DNA of 64,000 nt, taken from NCBI RefSeq assembly GCF_900232995.1, contig NZ_OCVX01000003.1, positions 2,925,991-2,989,990 of the forward strand, read 5' to 3'. The stretch comes from Mycobacterium simulans. GTDB taxonomy: Bacteria > Actinomycetota > Actinomycetes > Mycobacteriales > Mycobacteriaceae. The position numbers were made by a program, and so were the translations under genes. The notes under the pieces are model-generated. The model made no database searches and was not told the origin of the DNA. It saw nothing but the letters and a program-made list of their open reading frames with translations. Positions 16,321-26,161 of this stretch are shown here, one piece after another (the first letter of the stretch is position 1; every line of letters starts with the position of its first letter).

Positions 16321-16865
16321 CCCGACAACAACTGGCTCATCTGCTCCGTTCCGCCTGCGCTATCGCACGCGATGCGAATGTGCTTGTACTTGGCTCGCAG
16401 TCGATCCTCGGATCGTTTGACGAAGAGGATCTGCCTCCTGAAGCCACAGCCTCTCAAGAGGCTGACATCGCGTTTCTTGATGATCCGGGGAGGAACAAAG
16501 CGGATGAGGTCGAGGGCGCCATCGGCGAGATGTCAACGTTCCACGAAGAACACGGAATTTACGCCGAGGGCGTCCATATCGACGTGGCCACCTTGCCCGA
16601 GGGGTGGAAGGACCGGCTCGTAAGTTGGGGACTTCAGTCCTCAAAGCCTGCTGAACCGCATTTTCTGAATCCGCACGACCTCGCCGTCTCAAAACTTGCT
16701 GCGGGACGTCCAAAGGACCTCGATTTCGTTCTGGCACTGATTCGTGGCGGCCTTCTAGATGTGGCTGTAATTCGCGAGCGGGTCTCCATGCTTCCCTCGG
16801 AGACCGATCCACGTATCGGCGAGCGCATTGAAGCCTGGTTGAATTATTACTGCAGCAGGAAGTAG
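16317..16865 (+). CDS. Nucleotidyltransferase-like protein (DUF6036 type; toxin candidate)
   Basis: The 182-residue protein resembles the minimal nucleotidyltransferase fold. The VLVLGSQSILGSF segment matches the GS motif, EADIAFLDDP supplies the acidic metal-binding pair on the next strand, and HIDVATLPEGWKDRL gives the third acidic residue position. The C-terminus (LNPHDLAVSKLAAGRPKDLDFVLALIRGGLLD) matches the K-x-x-x-x-R-x-KD-x-D pattern found in AbiEii/DUF1814-like and DUF6036 proteins. Family relatives transfer nucleotides to tRNA or protein, and some are growth-arresting toxins. It overlaps the upstream HTH gene by 4 bases. Toxicity is inferred, not shown. Confidence 0.7.
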   Translation: MTRQQLAHLLRSACAIARDANVLVLGSQSILGSFDEEDLPPEATASQEADIAFLDDPGRNKADEVEGAIGEMSTFHEEHGIYAEGVHIDVATLPEGWKDRLVSWGLQSSKPAEPHFLNPHDLAVSKLAAGRPKDLDFVLALIRGGLLDVAVIRERVSMLPSETDPRIGERIEAWLNYYCSRK

Positions 16866-16934
16866 TCGAGCTGGCACGTCAGCCAGTTGGGGCCTGGCAT
16901 GCATCCGCGGATCACAAGACGAGAAGTTCGAGCG

Positions 16935-17888
16935 ATGGACGAACCGGACGTACTTTTTCACTACACAGACGCCGCAGGGCTCATTGGGATCATCGGAAGA
17001 TCGGATCCACCCGACCCGTGGACCAAGGAACTCTCGTTCGAAGGGGCCCTCACGCTGAGGGCCTCGGATGTGCTTTATCTCAACGACAAGGCAGAGCTGC
17101 GTTTCGGCGCAGAAGTTATGACGGCCGAACTTGAAGCATGGTCCGATAGTCGAGATGATGCTTCGCAGTTGATTAGCTCTGCACTACTAAGGCTCGCCGA
17201 GGAGTTGCGCGAAGATCGCATTGAGATTGATTGGGCGACACTCAAGTCGAGACTTGCAATTCATGCTGCTTGCTTTTGTGAAACGGGCGACCTCCTTAGT
17301 CAATGGCGAGGGTACGGGGCCAACGGCGGCGGGTACGCGATCGGGATACCCCGCGAAGTGCTGGCGGAGAATACGTACCGCTTCTCGCAGGACCTGGTGA
17401 TGATGAAGGTAACTCTTCATCAGGTGTGGTACGGCCGCGGACAGGCCGCTGGGGTAGCACATGGGACGATTGACCGGCTAGTTGATCCGCTGCCGGACAG
17501 CTTGCCGATGCTCGAAGGAGGTTACCCAAACGATTTTGGACGCATCCACGTAATGCAAGCGATTGCGCAGATGAAGGATGAGGGTTTCGCTGAAGAGTCC
17601 GAGTGGCGCCTTATTACCGAAACATCGGGCTACGACTTCACCGAATTCAGGCCGTCGGCAAAAGGTGTCGTTCCGTATATCGACCTCTACATCAATCCCA
17701 AGACCGTCGGCATCGCCACTTTCTCCCCCCTTCCGCGCCCGGAGGATTCACGGCAAACGATTGCGAGCCTCGTGGTTGGGCCTGGTCCGGACCAGGAGCT
17801 GCGAATAGACGCCGTAAAGCGGTTACTGCTGAAGAACGGACACAATCCCGACGTGGTGGTGGGATCGAAGCTTACGTACACCGGGTGA
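16935..17888 (+). CDS. DUF2971 family protein
   Basis: The 317-residue protein carries the DUF2971 hallmarks. These are the opening LFHYTDAAGLIGIIG, the LYLNDKAELRFGAEVM segment (conserved ND..E), the ACFCETGDLLSQWRGYGANGGGYAIGI segment (conserved CF, W-x-x-Y, G-x-x-I) and the late EESEWRLI. The biochemical activity is unknown. The gene is 69 bases after the nucleotidyltransferase gene on the same strand and may be part of the same unit. It is convergent with the OLD-type gene, 88 bases away. The ATG at 16935 fits the start of family members better than an ATG 48 bases upstream. Confidence 0.75.
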   Translation: MDEPDVLFHYTDAAGLIGIIGRSDPPDPWTKELSFEGALTLRASDVLYLNDKAELRFGAEVMTAELEAWSDSRDDASQLISSALLRLAEELREDRIEIDWATLKSRLAIHAACFCETGDLLSQWRGYGANGGGYAIGIPREVLAENTYRFSQDLVMMKVTLHQVWYGRGQAAGVAHGTIDRLVDPLPDSLPMLEGGYPNDFGRIHVMQAIAQMKDEGFAEESEWRLITETSGYDFTEFRPSAKGVVPYIDLYINPKTVGIATFSPLPRPEDSRQTIASLVVGPGPDQELRIDAVKRLLLKNGHNPDVVVGSKLTYTG

Positions 17889-17976
17889 CGGCGACGGACA
17901 AGGAAGGGGGAGGTCGCGCGGCACCCCTTACTTCATATGGGCGGTGGGAATAGCAGACCGCCTCAACAGGCTCGAC

Positions 17977-19725
17977 TCAGATGCCGGCCGCCGTTAAGAG
18001 CCGATTGGCATGTGCTTGTGCCTCGTCCGTGCGGTGAGCGCCTGCAGCAAATGCGACGGGCAAGAACTCCGGCCCCTTCGGCGCGTTGGCATTTGTGACG
18101 AAATTCTCCAACTCACCAACCTTTACTGCGATAATTCCCACGGCGTCCAAGGCATCCAGTAGTTTTGCTGCGGCTTCCCTATCAGCGTGGAATGCCCGGC
18201 TGCCCGCTTCCTTGAGCCTGCTCCAACTCGTTGTTGGGAGTGAAACCGCAGTAGCCAGAGCCTTCGCGAGCGGCTTATCCAATACATTGCCCACATTCTT
18301 GCTAAGCACATCTTCGATCTTCGCTCGCGCTTCGTCGATCGTGGGAGACTTCGCGGGACCGAGGAATTCATTCGTTGCCTGCTTATACAGCTGCTTGATC
18401 GTGTCCCAGTCACCGCCATGCGCAATGACTAGCCGGCGGAGTACCGTTTCATCGTTGAGGATGTCAAGGTCAGGAGTGGTTACGGTCCGTACGCCGAGCT
18501 TTCGGAGGCGTTCGACGATTGATGCCATGTTCTGCTTACCGTAGCTACTGAGAAACATCAGATTGTGTGCCGGGGGTTTTGGGTTTTTCTCGTCTTGTAC
18601 GAAGTCGATGGCAGCGCGGTAAAAGTGCGCGTCGCGGTCAGCTTCTGCAATGATGACTGCGCGGTGGAATAAGCTGTCGAGAGCATTGCCGTATCGAAGT
18701 GTCACATTTTTCCAGAGGTATTCGATGTCGTCGGCCCCCAAGCGGATGGCCGTAGTGCTGTCACCTGAACGCCTGAGATGAATAATCGATAATGGAGTTT
18801 CGCTTCTGGCGAGACCCTGAAGAATGTTTTTGTCATGGGTGGCAAGGATGACCTGTGAATTGTTTGCCCTTGCAACAGCTGCTATCTCGGAACCAAGAAT
18901 TTCTGCTTGAGGTGGATGCAGAAACGCTTCTGGCTCATCTACGATCGACAAAGGATTTTCATTGACGATCAGAGGAATAAGCAGACCGAGTGCTGACTTA
19001 ATTCCGTCTCCCTGACTAGTCAGGAGAGGTAACTTCCCTACAGCGGTCGCGTACTCGGCGTCTATCTCATCTACGTTCGGGGGCGCAACGTCGGGTCTGC
19101 CGAGGCGGAAGCCGATGCTTGCGGACACGGTGTCGAAATGGAGTTCAACGTCAAACATGCGGGCCGCGAGGCTCTTGATCTTCTCGCGCTTTAGTATGTC
19201 TGCGAATAGGACCTGCATGGCGGTCTGGGGCGGCGAACCCGACGGATCGCTGCGGTTAGACATCCCGCAGACCATTTGCCTGTCCGAGGGGTACATTAGG
19301 TTGCTCACAAACCAGTGAGTTAGGCCGCCGGGCGTAGGCAATTTCCGGATTGCGGAAGTGTTCTGCAATGGGATCTGGGGATCGTTGCTGTTACGGGTTA
19401 CGTATTTGATACCTGCTCGTTCGTCAATCCGAGCGTGTGCGAGGAGCCACGCGGTAAAGTCTCCCTCTGAGCCCACCCAAGGTCCGGCGAGTTCGGTAAC
19501 GACCGAAGGAAACATTTCCTTGGCGAGATTGCCCGAACTTAAGATTTCCTGGATTTGGCGTAAGAACGTCGATTTTCCCACATTGTTTGCGCCTACGACG
19601 GCGACGACACTTCCTGGTCCCGGCAGTTTGAGCAGTTCACCGCCGCCGACGCGGACGCCAAGAATCGCGAACCCGAAGTTCTCCGCTAGTCCGACTTCTG
19701 CGTCGGACAAAGGCTCCGTCGACAT
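17977..19725 (-). CDS. OLD-family ATPase/TOPRIM nuclease
   Basis: The 582-residue protein combines an ABC-type ATPase with a TOPRIM domain. The Walker A is GANNVGKST (near residue 46 from ATG 19725), the signature-like region is SQGDGIKSALGLLIPLI, the Walker B is SIVDEPEAFLHP, and the switch His is in ILATHDKN. The C-terminal half has AVIIAEADRDAHFY (catalytic Glu) and TPDLDILND (DxD), the metal-binding residues of TOPRIM nucleases. This is the domain order of class 1 OLD and Gabija GajA proteins. No UvrD/GajB-like helicase gene lies beside it. An anti-phage role is likely from family and island context, but not proven. Confidence 0.8.
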   Translation of the reverse strand: MSTEPLSDAEVGLAENFGFAILGVRVGGGELLKLPGPGSVVAVVGANNVGKSTFLRQIQEILSSGNLAKEMFPSVVTELAGPWVGSEGDFTAWLLAHARIDERAGIKYVTRNSNDPQIPLQNTSAIRKLPTPGGLTHWFVSNLMYPSDRQMVCGMSNRSDPSGSPPQTAMQVLFADILKREKIKSLAARMFDVELHFDTVSASIGFRLGRPDVAPPNVDEIDAEYATAVGKLPLLTSQGDGIKSALGLLIPLIVNENPLSIVDEPEAFLHPPQAEILGSEIAAVARANNSQVILATHDKNILQGLARSETPLSIIHLRRSGDSTTAIRLGADDIEYLWKNVTLRYGNALDSLFHRAVIIAEADRDAHFYRAAIDFVQDEKNPKPPAHNLMFLSSYGKQNMASIVERLRKLGVRTVTTPDLDILNDETVLRRLVIAHGGDWDTIKQLYKQATNEFLGPAKSPTIDEARAKIEDVLSKNVGNVLDKPLAKALATAVSLPTTSWSRLKEAGSRAFHADREAAAKLLDALDAVGIIAVKVGELENFVTNANAPKGPEFLPVAFAAGAHRTDEAQAHANRLLTAAGI

Positions 19726-19802
19726 AGATGATCCCCAACAGGTGAACTCAAGGGTCCCCGTCACCCTACGCGCGTTCATTCTGCCCGCGTTACGGTTTGC
19801 TC

Positions 19803-20471
19803 ATGCCTATGTCAGGGATGAGCGGTACCACGCCCTGGTTCGATGAGTTTGCGGGTGCTTGGCTAGCGGAGCGGACTGTCTCGGGACGCACGCGCGACAG
19901 CTACCGTCGGCTACTGCGGGCGCGGCTTCTGCCAACTTTCGCGGTCGTGGAGCTTCGCGATATTAGCTCGGCGGGGGTCAACGAGTGGTACGCCAGCTCG
20001 GCCGCCGGCCCCGCCACCGTGCGCCGTCACGCTTATTCGCTGCTGCGCTCAATTATGGATGCTGTGTTGGCGCGTGGTTTGATCGATGCAACGCCCTGTC
20101 AGATCACCGGCGTCACCACCTCGCACCGCGCCGAAAAGACACATCCAGCAACCCACGATGAGATCGAGACCATCGCTGCCGGGATGCGAGAGTCCTACCA
20201 AGCGCTCGTACTTATGGCCGCGTGGTTAGCCATGCCTATTAGTGAACTACGCGAGTTACGCCGCAAAGACGTCGATCTGGTTGCCAACGTCGTCCGTGTG
20301 CGCCGGGCGGTTGCATTGGTCGACGGCGTGTTCAAGCTGACGACTCCGAAAAGCAAGGAGGGCATCCGGGACATCTCAATCCCACCCCACCTGCTACGGA
20401 CGATCACCACCCATCTGCAGAAACACGTTCAAATAGGCCGCGAGTCGTTGCTATTGGCAATGTCAACTTGA
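19803..20471 (+). pseudogene. Tyrosine recombinase (phage-type integrase), truncated
   Basis: The frame encodes an N-terminal SAM-like core-binding domain (WFDEFAGAWLAERTVSGRTRDSYRRLL; YASSAAGPATVRRHAYSLLRSIMDAVL). The first part of the catalytic domain follows, up to the TPKSKEGIRDISIPPHLL beta-hairpin with its Lys. It stops at 20471 because an IS21-type end begins at 20461. The HxxR, H/W and Tyr motifs are therefore missing. The expected first catalytic Arg also appears as Pro (AMPISELRELRRKD), so decay may precede the insertion. The gene lies on the 3' side of tRNA-Arg, as expected for the integrase of a tRNA-inserted island. Confidence 0.8.
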
Positions 20472-21481
20472 ACTGGCCCCGGCGTGACGGTTCGAATTGG
20501 CCCCACCTGCTTGGCAGGTTTTGCGGGCTTGGGCGAGTCGGTATGAGGTGCTGCCGGTTTCGATGATTTGGCCGGCGAATGTCAGTCTGTCGACGATGGC
20601 GGCACATAGTCGCGGGTCGGTGAATGTCTTGGTCCACGAGGAGAAGGGTTCGTTGGAGGCGATGGCGATGGCCGCGCGTTCCTCGCGCTCGGTGAGAACT
20701 TGTAACAGCAGTTCTGCGCCACGGCGGTCCAGCTGCAAGTACCCGAGTTCATCGACCAGGATCAGATCGACTCTTCCGTAGTGGTTGATCAGTTTGGTCA
20801 GTTGTTTGTCGTCGGCGGCTTCGACGAGTTCGTTGACGAGCTTGCTGGCCAGGGTGTAGCGGACCCGGTGGCCGGCTTCGGCGGCCAGGCTGCCCAGCGC
20901 GATGAGGAGATGGGTTTTGCCGGTGCCGGAATCGCCGATCAAACACAACGGGTTTCCTGCCTTGACCCAAGCGCAGGTGGCGAGTTGTCCGATGACGGCG
21001 GGGTTGATCGCGGGGTTGGCCTCAAAGGAGAACTCTTCGAGCCGCTTTGGGCGTGGGAATCCGGCGTCGCGCACACGGCGTTGGGCGCGGCGGTGGGTGC
21101 GGCGTTAACCTCATCTGCCCCTGCTGGTGCGGGTATGTGCGCCAAGCGCATCTGGGCTCGGTTCTGGTGAACGAACCACTGCGCCAGATTCACCCGGGCT
21201 TCGGGGGTGTCGGGTTCCGGGCGGGTCGTGAGGAACGCAAGACCCGGGGGCCAGATGCCAGCTTCGCGGCGGGTGAGGTCTTGCATCTCCTCCTCGCTCA
21301 ACTCGTCGGTGTAGTTACGCCAGGTGCGATCGGCGTGGGTGCGGATCTCGTTCTGGGACGGGTGGTGTCGGCTGAGAACAGTAGGGTTGGACACGTCGAA
21401 TCTCCTAGTTAGGTTCGGCCATCCCCCGGGCTGTTCACCGCAGTCGCCGGGGTTCTTCGTTTGCTGAATCTCCTTACTCAC
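20463..21481 (-). pseudogene. istB: IstB-like helper ATPase, frameshifted
   Basis: Read across one frameshift, this is a full-length IstB AAA+ helper of IS21 transposition. The N-terminal part (frame from GTG 21481) has DELSEEEMQDLTRREAGIWP and PEARVNLAQWFVHQ, ending VNAAPTAA. The rest reads in another frame from about 21100 as RRVRDAGFPRPKRLEEFSFEANPAINPAVI. It then has the Walker A CLIGDSGTGKTHL, Walker B LILVDELGYL, sensor-like IASNEPFSSWTKTF and DPRLCAAIVDRLTF. A single-base deletion near 21085 explains the switch. The last 15 or so codons run into the IS end. Without istA the protein would have no partner even if intact. Confidence 0.75.
20468..20504. repeat. Terminal repeat pair of the IS21-type end
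   Basis: TTGAACTGGCCCC (20468-20480) and TTCGAATTGGCCCC (20491-20504) are near-identical direct repeats 24 bases apart (end to end). Multiple short repeats just inside the tip are typical transposase-binding sites of IS21-family ends. Confidence 0.6.
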
Positions 21482-21581
21482 GTGGTGCTGTTGAGCGGAG
21501 AGCCGGCCGAGCGGCTAAAAAAAGATTGCACGCGGATCGCACGGACCCTATGCTTAGAGACGTTTCCGCTGGTAGAGGCTG

Positions 21582-21654
21582 TGCCCCCGGCAGGATTCGA
21601 ACCTGCGGCCTTCTGCTCCGGAGGCAGACGCTCTATCCCCTGAGCTACGGGGGC
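21582..21654 (-). tRNA. argV: tRNA-Arg (anticodon CCG)
   Basis: The 73-base minus-strand sequence folds as a tRNA. It has a 7-bp acceptor stem GCCCCCG/CGGGGGC, D arm GCTC-AGGGGATA-GAGC, an anticodon arm with loop CTCCGGA (anticodon CCG, reading CGG), and T arm GCAGG-TTCGAAT-CCTGC. The discriminator base is A, and the CCA end is not encoded. The 3' end faces the island with the truncated integrase. argS follows divergently, as in M. tuberculosis. Confidence 0.95.
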
Positions 21655-21768
21655 GCACCATTAAGTCACTGCGCCATCGGGCCCCGCCAGACTAGCGCAT
21701 CGCGGTCACGGACGGACCACCGCGATGGATTCGAGGCGCAAGCACCGCAGCCAATAGGATGGACGATC

Positions 21769-23421
21769 GTGACCCCCGCTGACCTCGCCGAGCTGCTCAA
21801 AGCCACCGCTACCGCGGTGCTGGTCGAGCATGGCCTCGACGTGTCTGCGTTGCCGCAGACGGTCACCGTGGAGCGCCCGCGTAACCCCGAGCACGGCGAT
21901 TACGCCAGCAACCTCGCGCTCCAGCTCGCCAAAAAGGTTCGCACAAATCCGCGTGAACTGGCCGGATGGCTCGCCGACGCGCTAATAAAGGCCGACGGCA
22001 TCGCGGAAGCAGACGTCGCCGGACCGGGCTTTATCAACATGCGCCTCGAGGCCTCGGCGCAGGCCAAGGTCGTCAACGACGTCATCGACGCCGGCGACAC
22101 CTACGGTCACTCGCAGCTATTGGCGGGCCAGAAGGTCAACCTGGAATTCGTCTCGGCCAACCCGACCGGACCGATCCACATCGGCGGAACGCGCTGGGCC
22201 GCGGTCGGCGACGCGCTGGGTCGGCTCCTATCCACGCAAGGCGCAGACGTGGTGCGCGAATACTACTTCAACGACCACGGCGCCCAGATCGACCGCTTCG
22301 CCAACTCCTTAGTCGCCGCCGCCAAGGGTGAGCCCACACCTGCCGACGGCTATGCGGGCACGTACATCACCGACATCGCCGCATTGGTGCTGCAGAAGGC
22401 GCCTGACGCGCTGGCCCTGCCCGACGCCGAGACGCGCGAGACCTTCCGCGAAATCGGCGTCGACCTGATGTTCGCCCACATCAAAGAGTCGCTGCACGAG
22501 TTTGGCACCGACTTCGACGTCTATACCCACGAAGACTCGATGCACACCAGCGGGCGCGTCGACCAGGCCATCGCCAGGCTTCGCGAAACCGGCAACATAT
22601 ACGAGAAGGACGGCGCAACCTGGTTGCGCAGCAGCGCTTTTGGCGACGACAAGGACCGCGTCGTGATCAAAAGCGACGGCAAGCCCGCCTACATCGCCGG
22701 GGATCTTGCGTATTACCTGGATAAGCGGCAGCGCGGTTTCGACCTGTGCATTTACATGCTCGGCGCCGACCACCACGGATACATCGCCCGGCTCAAGGCA
22801 GCGGCTGCGGCCTTCGGCGACGACCCGGCAACCGTCGAGGTGCTCATCGGCCAGATGGTCAACCTGGTCCGTGATGGCCAGCCGGTCCGGATGAGCAAAC
22901 GAGCGGGCACCGTGATCACCCTTGACGACCTGGTCGAGGCCATCGGAGTCGACGCCGCGCGTTACAGCCTGATCCGCTCGTCGGTGGACACGGCGATCGA
23001 TATCGACCTGGCGCTGTGGTCCTCGGCATCGAATGAAAATCCGGTGTATTACGTGCAATACGCGCATGCCCGGTTGTCGGCATTGGCCCGCAACGCCACC
23101 GAGCTCGGCCTGATTCCCGACACCGCAAACCTCCAGCTGCTCACCCACGACAAAGAGGGCACGTTGCTGCGTAGCATCGGCGAATTCCCGCGGGTGCTCA
23201 AAACGGCGGCGTCGCTGCGGGAACCGCACCGGGTATGCCGCTACCTGGAAGACCTCGCCGGCGACTACCATCGCTTCTACGACTCGTGCAGGGTGTTGCC
23301 CCAAGGCGACGAGCAGCCCACCGACCTGCATGCCGCACGCCTGGCGTTGTGTCAGGCCGCCCGCCAGGTCATCGCCAATGGGCTGGCAATCCTTGGTGTC
23401 AGCGCCCCGGAGAGAATGTGA
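21769..23421 (+). CDS. argS: Arginyl-tRNA synthetase
   Basis: The 550-residue class I synthetase charges tRNA-Arg with arginine. It has the N-terminal Add-1 domain ([22 protein letters not shown]), the HIGH-like motif [12 protein letters not shown], the conserved [10 protein letters not shown] and LGADHHGY segments, and [14 protein letters not shown] in place of a KMSKS motif. The C-terminal anticodon-binding DALR domain follows ([13 protein letters not shown] to the end). Length equals the M. tuberculosis enzyme. GTG 21769 is the start. The lysA GTG overlaps its stop by 4 bases, which begins the amino-acid gene array. Confidence 0.95.
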   Translation: MTPADLAELLKATATAVLVEHGLDVSALPQTVTVERPRNPEHGDYASNLALQLAKKVRTNPRELAGWLADALIKADGIAEADVAGPGFINMRLEASAQAKVVNDVIDAGDTYGHSQLLAGQKVNLEFVSANPTGPIHIGGTRWAAVGDALGRLLSTQGADVVREYYFNDHGAQIDRFANSLVAAAKGEPTPADGYAGTYITDIAALVLQKAPDALALPDAETRETFREIGVDLMFAHIKESLHEFGTDFDVYTHEDSMHTSGRVDQAIARLRETGNIYEKDGATWLRSSAFGDDKDRVVIKSDGKPAYIAGDLAYYLDKRQRGFDLCIYMLGADHHGYIARLKAAAAAFGDDPATVEVLIGQMVNLVRDGQPVRMSKRAGTVITLDDLVEAIGVDAARYSLIRSSVDTAIDIDLALWSSASNENPVYYVQYAHARLSALARNATELGLIPDTANLQLLTHDKEGTLLRSIGEFPRVLKTAASLREPHRVCRYLEDLAGDYHRFYDSCRVLPQGDEQPTDLHAARLALCQAARQVIANGLAILGVSAPERM

Positions 23422-24836
23422 ACGTCCATCCCGCCGGTCCCCGGCACGCCGAAGAGACCCGCCACACCGAAAGCCCTCCGCGGCCGCAGTCGACCGATGA
23501 GCTGCTGCGGTTGGCGCCGAATGTGTGGCCTCGCAACACCACTCGCGACAACGCTGGCGTGGCCAGCATTGCGGGGGTCAAACTGACCGATCTGGCCCAT
23601 GAGTACGGAACGCCGCTGTTCGTCATCGACGAGGACGACTTTCGCTCCCGGTGCAAAGAGACCGCCGCCGCATTCGGCGGTGGAGCCAACGTGCACTATG
23701 CCGCCAAGGCCTTCCTGTGCAGCGAAATAGCGCGGTGGATCGAGGAAGAAGGGCTCTCCCTCGATGTATGCACCGGGGGGGAGCTGGCCGTCGCGCTGCA
23801 CGCGAACTTCCCGCCGGATCGAATCACGTTGCACGGCAACAACAAATCGGTCGCAGAGCTTACCGCCGCGGTCAAAGCCGGCGTCGGCCATATCGTGCTG
23901 GACTCGATGACCGAGATCGAGCGCCTGGACGCCATCGCTGGGGAGGCGGGAATCGTCCAAGATGTCCTGGTGCGTCTCACCGTCGGTGTCGAGGCTCATA
24001 CCCACGAGTTCATCTCCACCGCCCACGAAGACCAGAAGTTCGGGTTGTCGGTTGCCGGCGGTGCCGCCATGGCAGCGGTGCGCCGGGTGTTTGCCACCGA
24101 TCACCTGCGATTGGTGGGGCTGCATAGCCACATCGGTTCGCAGATCTTCGATGTCGCTGGCTTCGAACTCGCCGCGCACCGAGTGATCGGCCTGCTCCAT
24201 GAGGTTGTCGGCGAGTTTGGCCCCGCAAAGACGGCACAGGTGTCGACCGTTGATCTCGGTGGCGGCCTGGGCATCTCGTACCTGGCGGCTGACGATCCGC
24301 CGCCGATAGCCGACCTGGCGGCAAAGCTGGGCGCCATCGTGAGCAACGAGTCGCAGGCCGTGGGCCTCCCCGTACCAAGGCTGGTGGTCGAGCCCGGACG
24401 CGCCATCGCCGGACCGGGAACCATCACGCTGTACGAAGTCGGCACCGTCAAGGACGTCGACATCAGCTCCACAACCAACCGGCGTTATGTCAGTGTCGAC
24501 GGCGGCATGAGCGACAACATCCGCACGGCGCTCTATGACGCGCGGTATGACGTCCGGCTGGTCTCGCGCATCAGCGATGCACCGGCGGTCTCGGCCCGCG
24601 TCGTCGGAAAGCATTGCGAAAGCGGCGATATCATCGTGCGAGACGCGTGGGTGCCCGACGACCTAAAGCCTGGCGACCTGGTCGCAGTGGCCGCGACCGG
24701 CGCCTACTGCTATTCGCTGTCGAGCCGTTACAACATGGTTGGCCGTCCCGCGGTGGTCGCGGTGAGAGCGGGCAAGGCTCGCCTGATCCTCCGCCGGGAG
24801 ACGGTCGACGATCTGCTGAGTCTGGAGGTGAGGTGA
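23418..24836 (+). CDS. lysA: Diaminopimelate decarboxylase
   Basis: The 472-residue PLP enzyme converts meso-diaminopimelate to lysine, the last lysine step. The N-terminal TIM barrel has the PLP-lysine in [17 protein letters not shown], the [12 protein letters not shown] segment and the glycine-rich phosphate loop [10 protein letters not shown]. The C-terminal beta domain has [10 protein letters not shown] (catalytic Cys at the dimer interface) and [15 protein letters not shown] 23418 overlaps the argS stop. The enzyme is about 25 residues longer at the N-terminus than the M. tuberculosis form I recall, so a start near [12 protein letters not shown] is also possible. Confidence 0.95.
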   Translation: MNVHPAGPRHAEETRHTESPPRPQSTDELLRLAPNVWPRNTTRDNAGVASIAGVKLTDLAHEYGTPLFVIDEDDFRSRCKETAAAFGGGANVHYAAKAFLCSEIARWIEEEGLSLDVCTGGELAVALHANFPPDRITLHGNNKSVAELTAAVKAGVGHIVLDSMTEIERLDAIAGEAGIVQDVLVRLTVGVEAHTHEFISTAHEDQKFGLSVAGGAAMAAVRRVFATDHLRLVGLHSHIGSQIFDVAGFELAAHRVIGLLHEVVGEFGPAKTAQVSTVDLGGGLGISYLAADDPPPIADLAAKLGAIVSNESQAVGLPVPRLVVEPGRAIAGPGTITLYEVGTVKDVDISSTTNRRYVSVDGGMSDNIRTALYDARYDVRLVSRISDAPAVSARVVGKHCESGDIIVRDAWVPDDLKPGDLVAVAATGAYCYSLSSRYNMVGRPAVVAVRAGKARLILRRETVDDLLSLEVR

Positions 24837-24839
24837 CCC

Positions 24840-26161
24840 GTGCCCGGTGACGAAAAGCCGGTCGGCGTAGCGGTACTCGGGTTGGGCAACGTCGGCAGTG
24901 AAGTTGTCAGGATCATTGAGAACAGCGCCGACGATCTTGCGGGCCGCATCGGCGCCCCATTGGTGCTACGCGGCGTCGGGGTGCGCCGGGTTGCCGCCGA
25001 CCGCGGTGTGCCGATCGAACTGCTCACCGACAACATCGAAGAACTCGTTACGCGCGAGGACGTCGACATCGTCGTCGAAGTGATGGGCCCGGTGGAACCG
25101 TCTCGCAAGGCGATCCTGGCCGCACTCGAGCGCGGCAAGTCCGTCGTCACCGCGAACAAGGCGCTGCTGTCCACATCGACCGGGGAACTCGCGGGAGCCG
25201 CCGAAAGCGCGCATGTGGACTTGTATTTCGAGGCCGCGGTGGCCGGTGCCATACCCGTCATCCGCCCGCTGACCCAGTCGCTGGCTGGTGACACGGTGCT
25301 TCGGGTGGCAGGCATCGTCAACGGCACCACTAACTACATCCTTTCGGAAATGGACAGCACCGGCGCTGACTATGACAAAGCTTTGGCCGACGCGAGCGCG
25401 CTGGGTTACGCAGAGGCCGATCCCACCGCAGACGTCGAAGGGTATGACGCCGCAGCGAAAGCCGCGATTCTGGCATCGATTGCCTTCCACACCCGGGTAA
25501 CCGCCGATGACGTCTATCGGGAGGGCATCACCAAGATCACCCCCGCCGACTTCGAGTCGGCGCGCGCCCTGGGTTGCACGATCAAGCTGCTGTCGATCTG
25601 TGAACGCATAACCACCGACGAAGGACAGCAACGGGTTTCGGCCCGGGTATATCCGGCCTTGGTGCCGCTGTCGCATCCGCTGGCCACGGTGAACGGTGCT
25701 TTCAACGCCGTGGTAGTCGAAGCCGAAGCCGCAGGGAGGCTCATGTTCTACGGCCAGGGCGCCGGCGGCGCACCCACCGCGTCGGCAGTCACCGGCGATC
25801 TGGTGATGGCCGCCCGTAACCGAGTCATGAGGAGTCGCGGACCACGTGAATCCAAGTACGCTCAATTGCCGATAGCACCAATGGGTTTCATCAGCACTCG
25901 TTACTACGTCAGCATGAATGTCGCGGACAAACCGGGCGTATTGTCAGCCGTAGCAGCGGAATTCGCCAAACGCGAAGTGAGCATCGCCGAAGTGCGTCAG
26001 GAAGGCATGGTCGACGAGGGTGGCCAACGGGTGGGAGCCCAAATCGTGGTGGTCACCCACCTGGCTACCGACGCCGCACTCTCTGAAACCGTTGAAGCAC
26101 TGGCAGACTTGGATGTCGTGAACGGCGTTACGAGTGTGCTGCGACTGGAAGGAACCGGCCT

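Larger units (their letters stand above)
20461..21481 (-). mobile_element. IS21-family element remnant (one end plus istB, no istA)
   Basis: One terminus is recognisable at 20461, where TGTCAACTTGAACTGGCCCC interrupts the integrase gene. The istB-like gene runs inward from it. No istA transposase and no matching opposite end are visible before the tRNA gene, so the element is incomplete and not autonomous. The outer limit near 21481 is only the start of the istB frame. Confidence 0.65.

Noticed and set aside
16360-16812. A 150-codon minus-strand frame opposite the nucleotidyltransferase gene
   Set aside because: The plus-strand gene has motifs and a coupled start; the opposite frame is Arg/Pro-rich and featureless.
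21582-21654. Possible attR/attL direct repeat of the tRNA 3' end within the island
   Set aside because: I looked for a second copy of the tRNA 3' end near the left edge (14.9-15.4 kb) and did not see one, so no attachment site is annotated.
23352-24614. A 420-codon minus-strand frame opposite lysA
   Set aside because: It overlaps lysA fully and its translation has no domain; an artefact of high GC.
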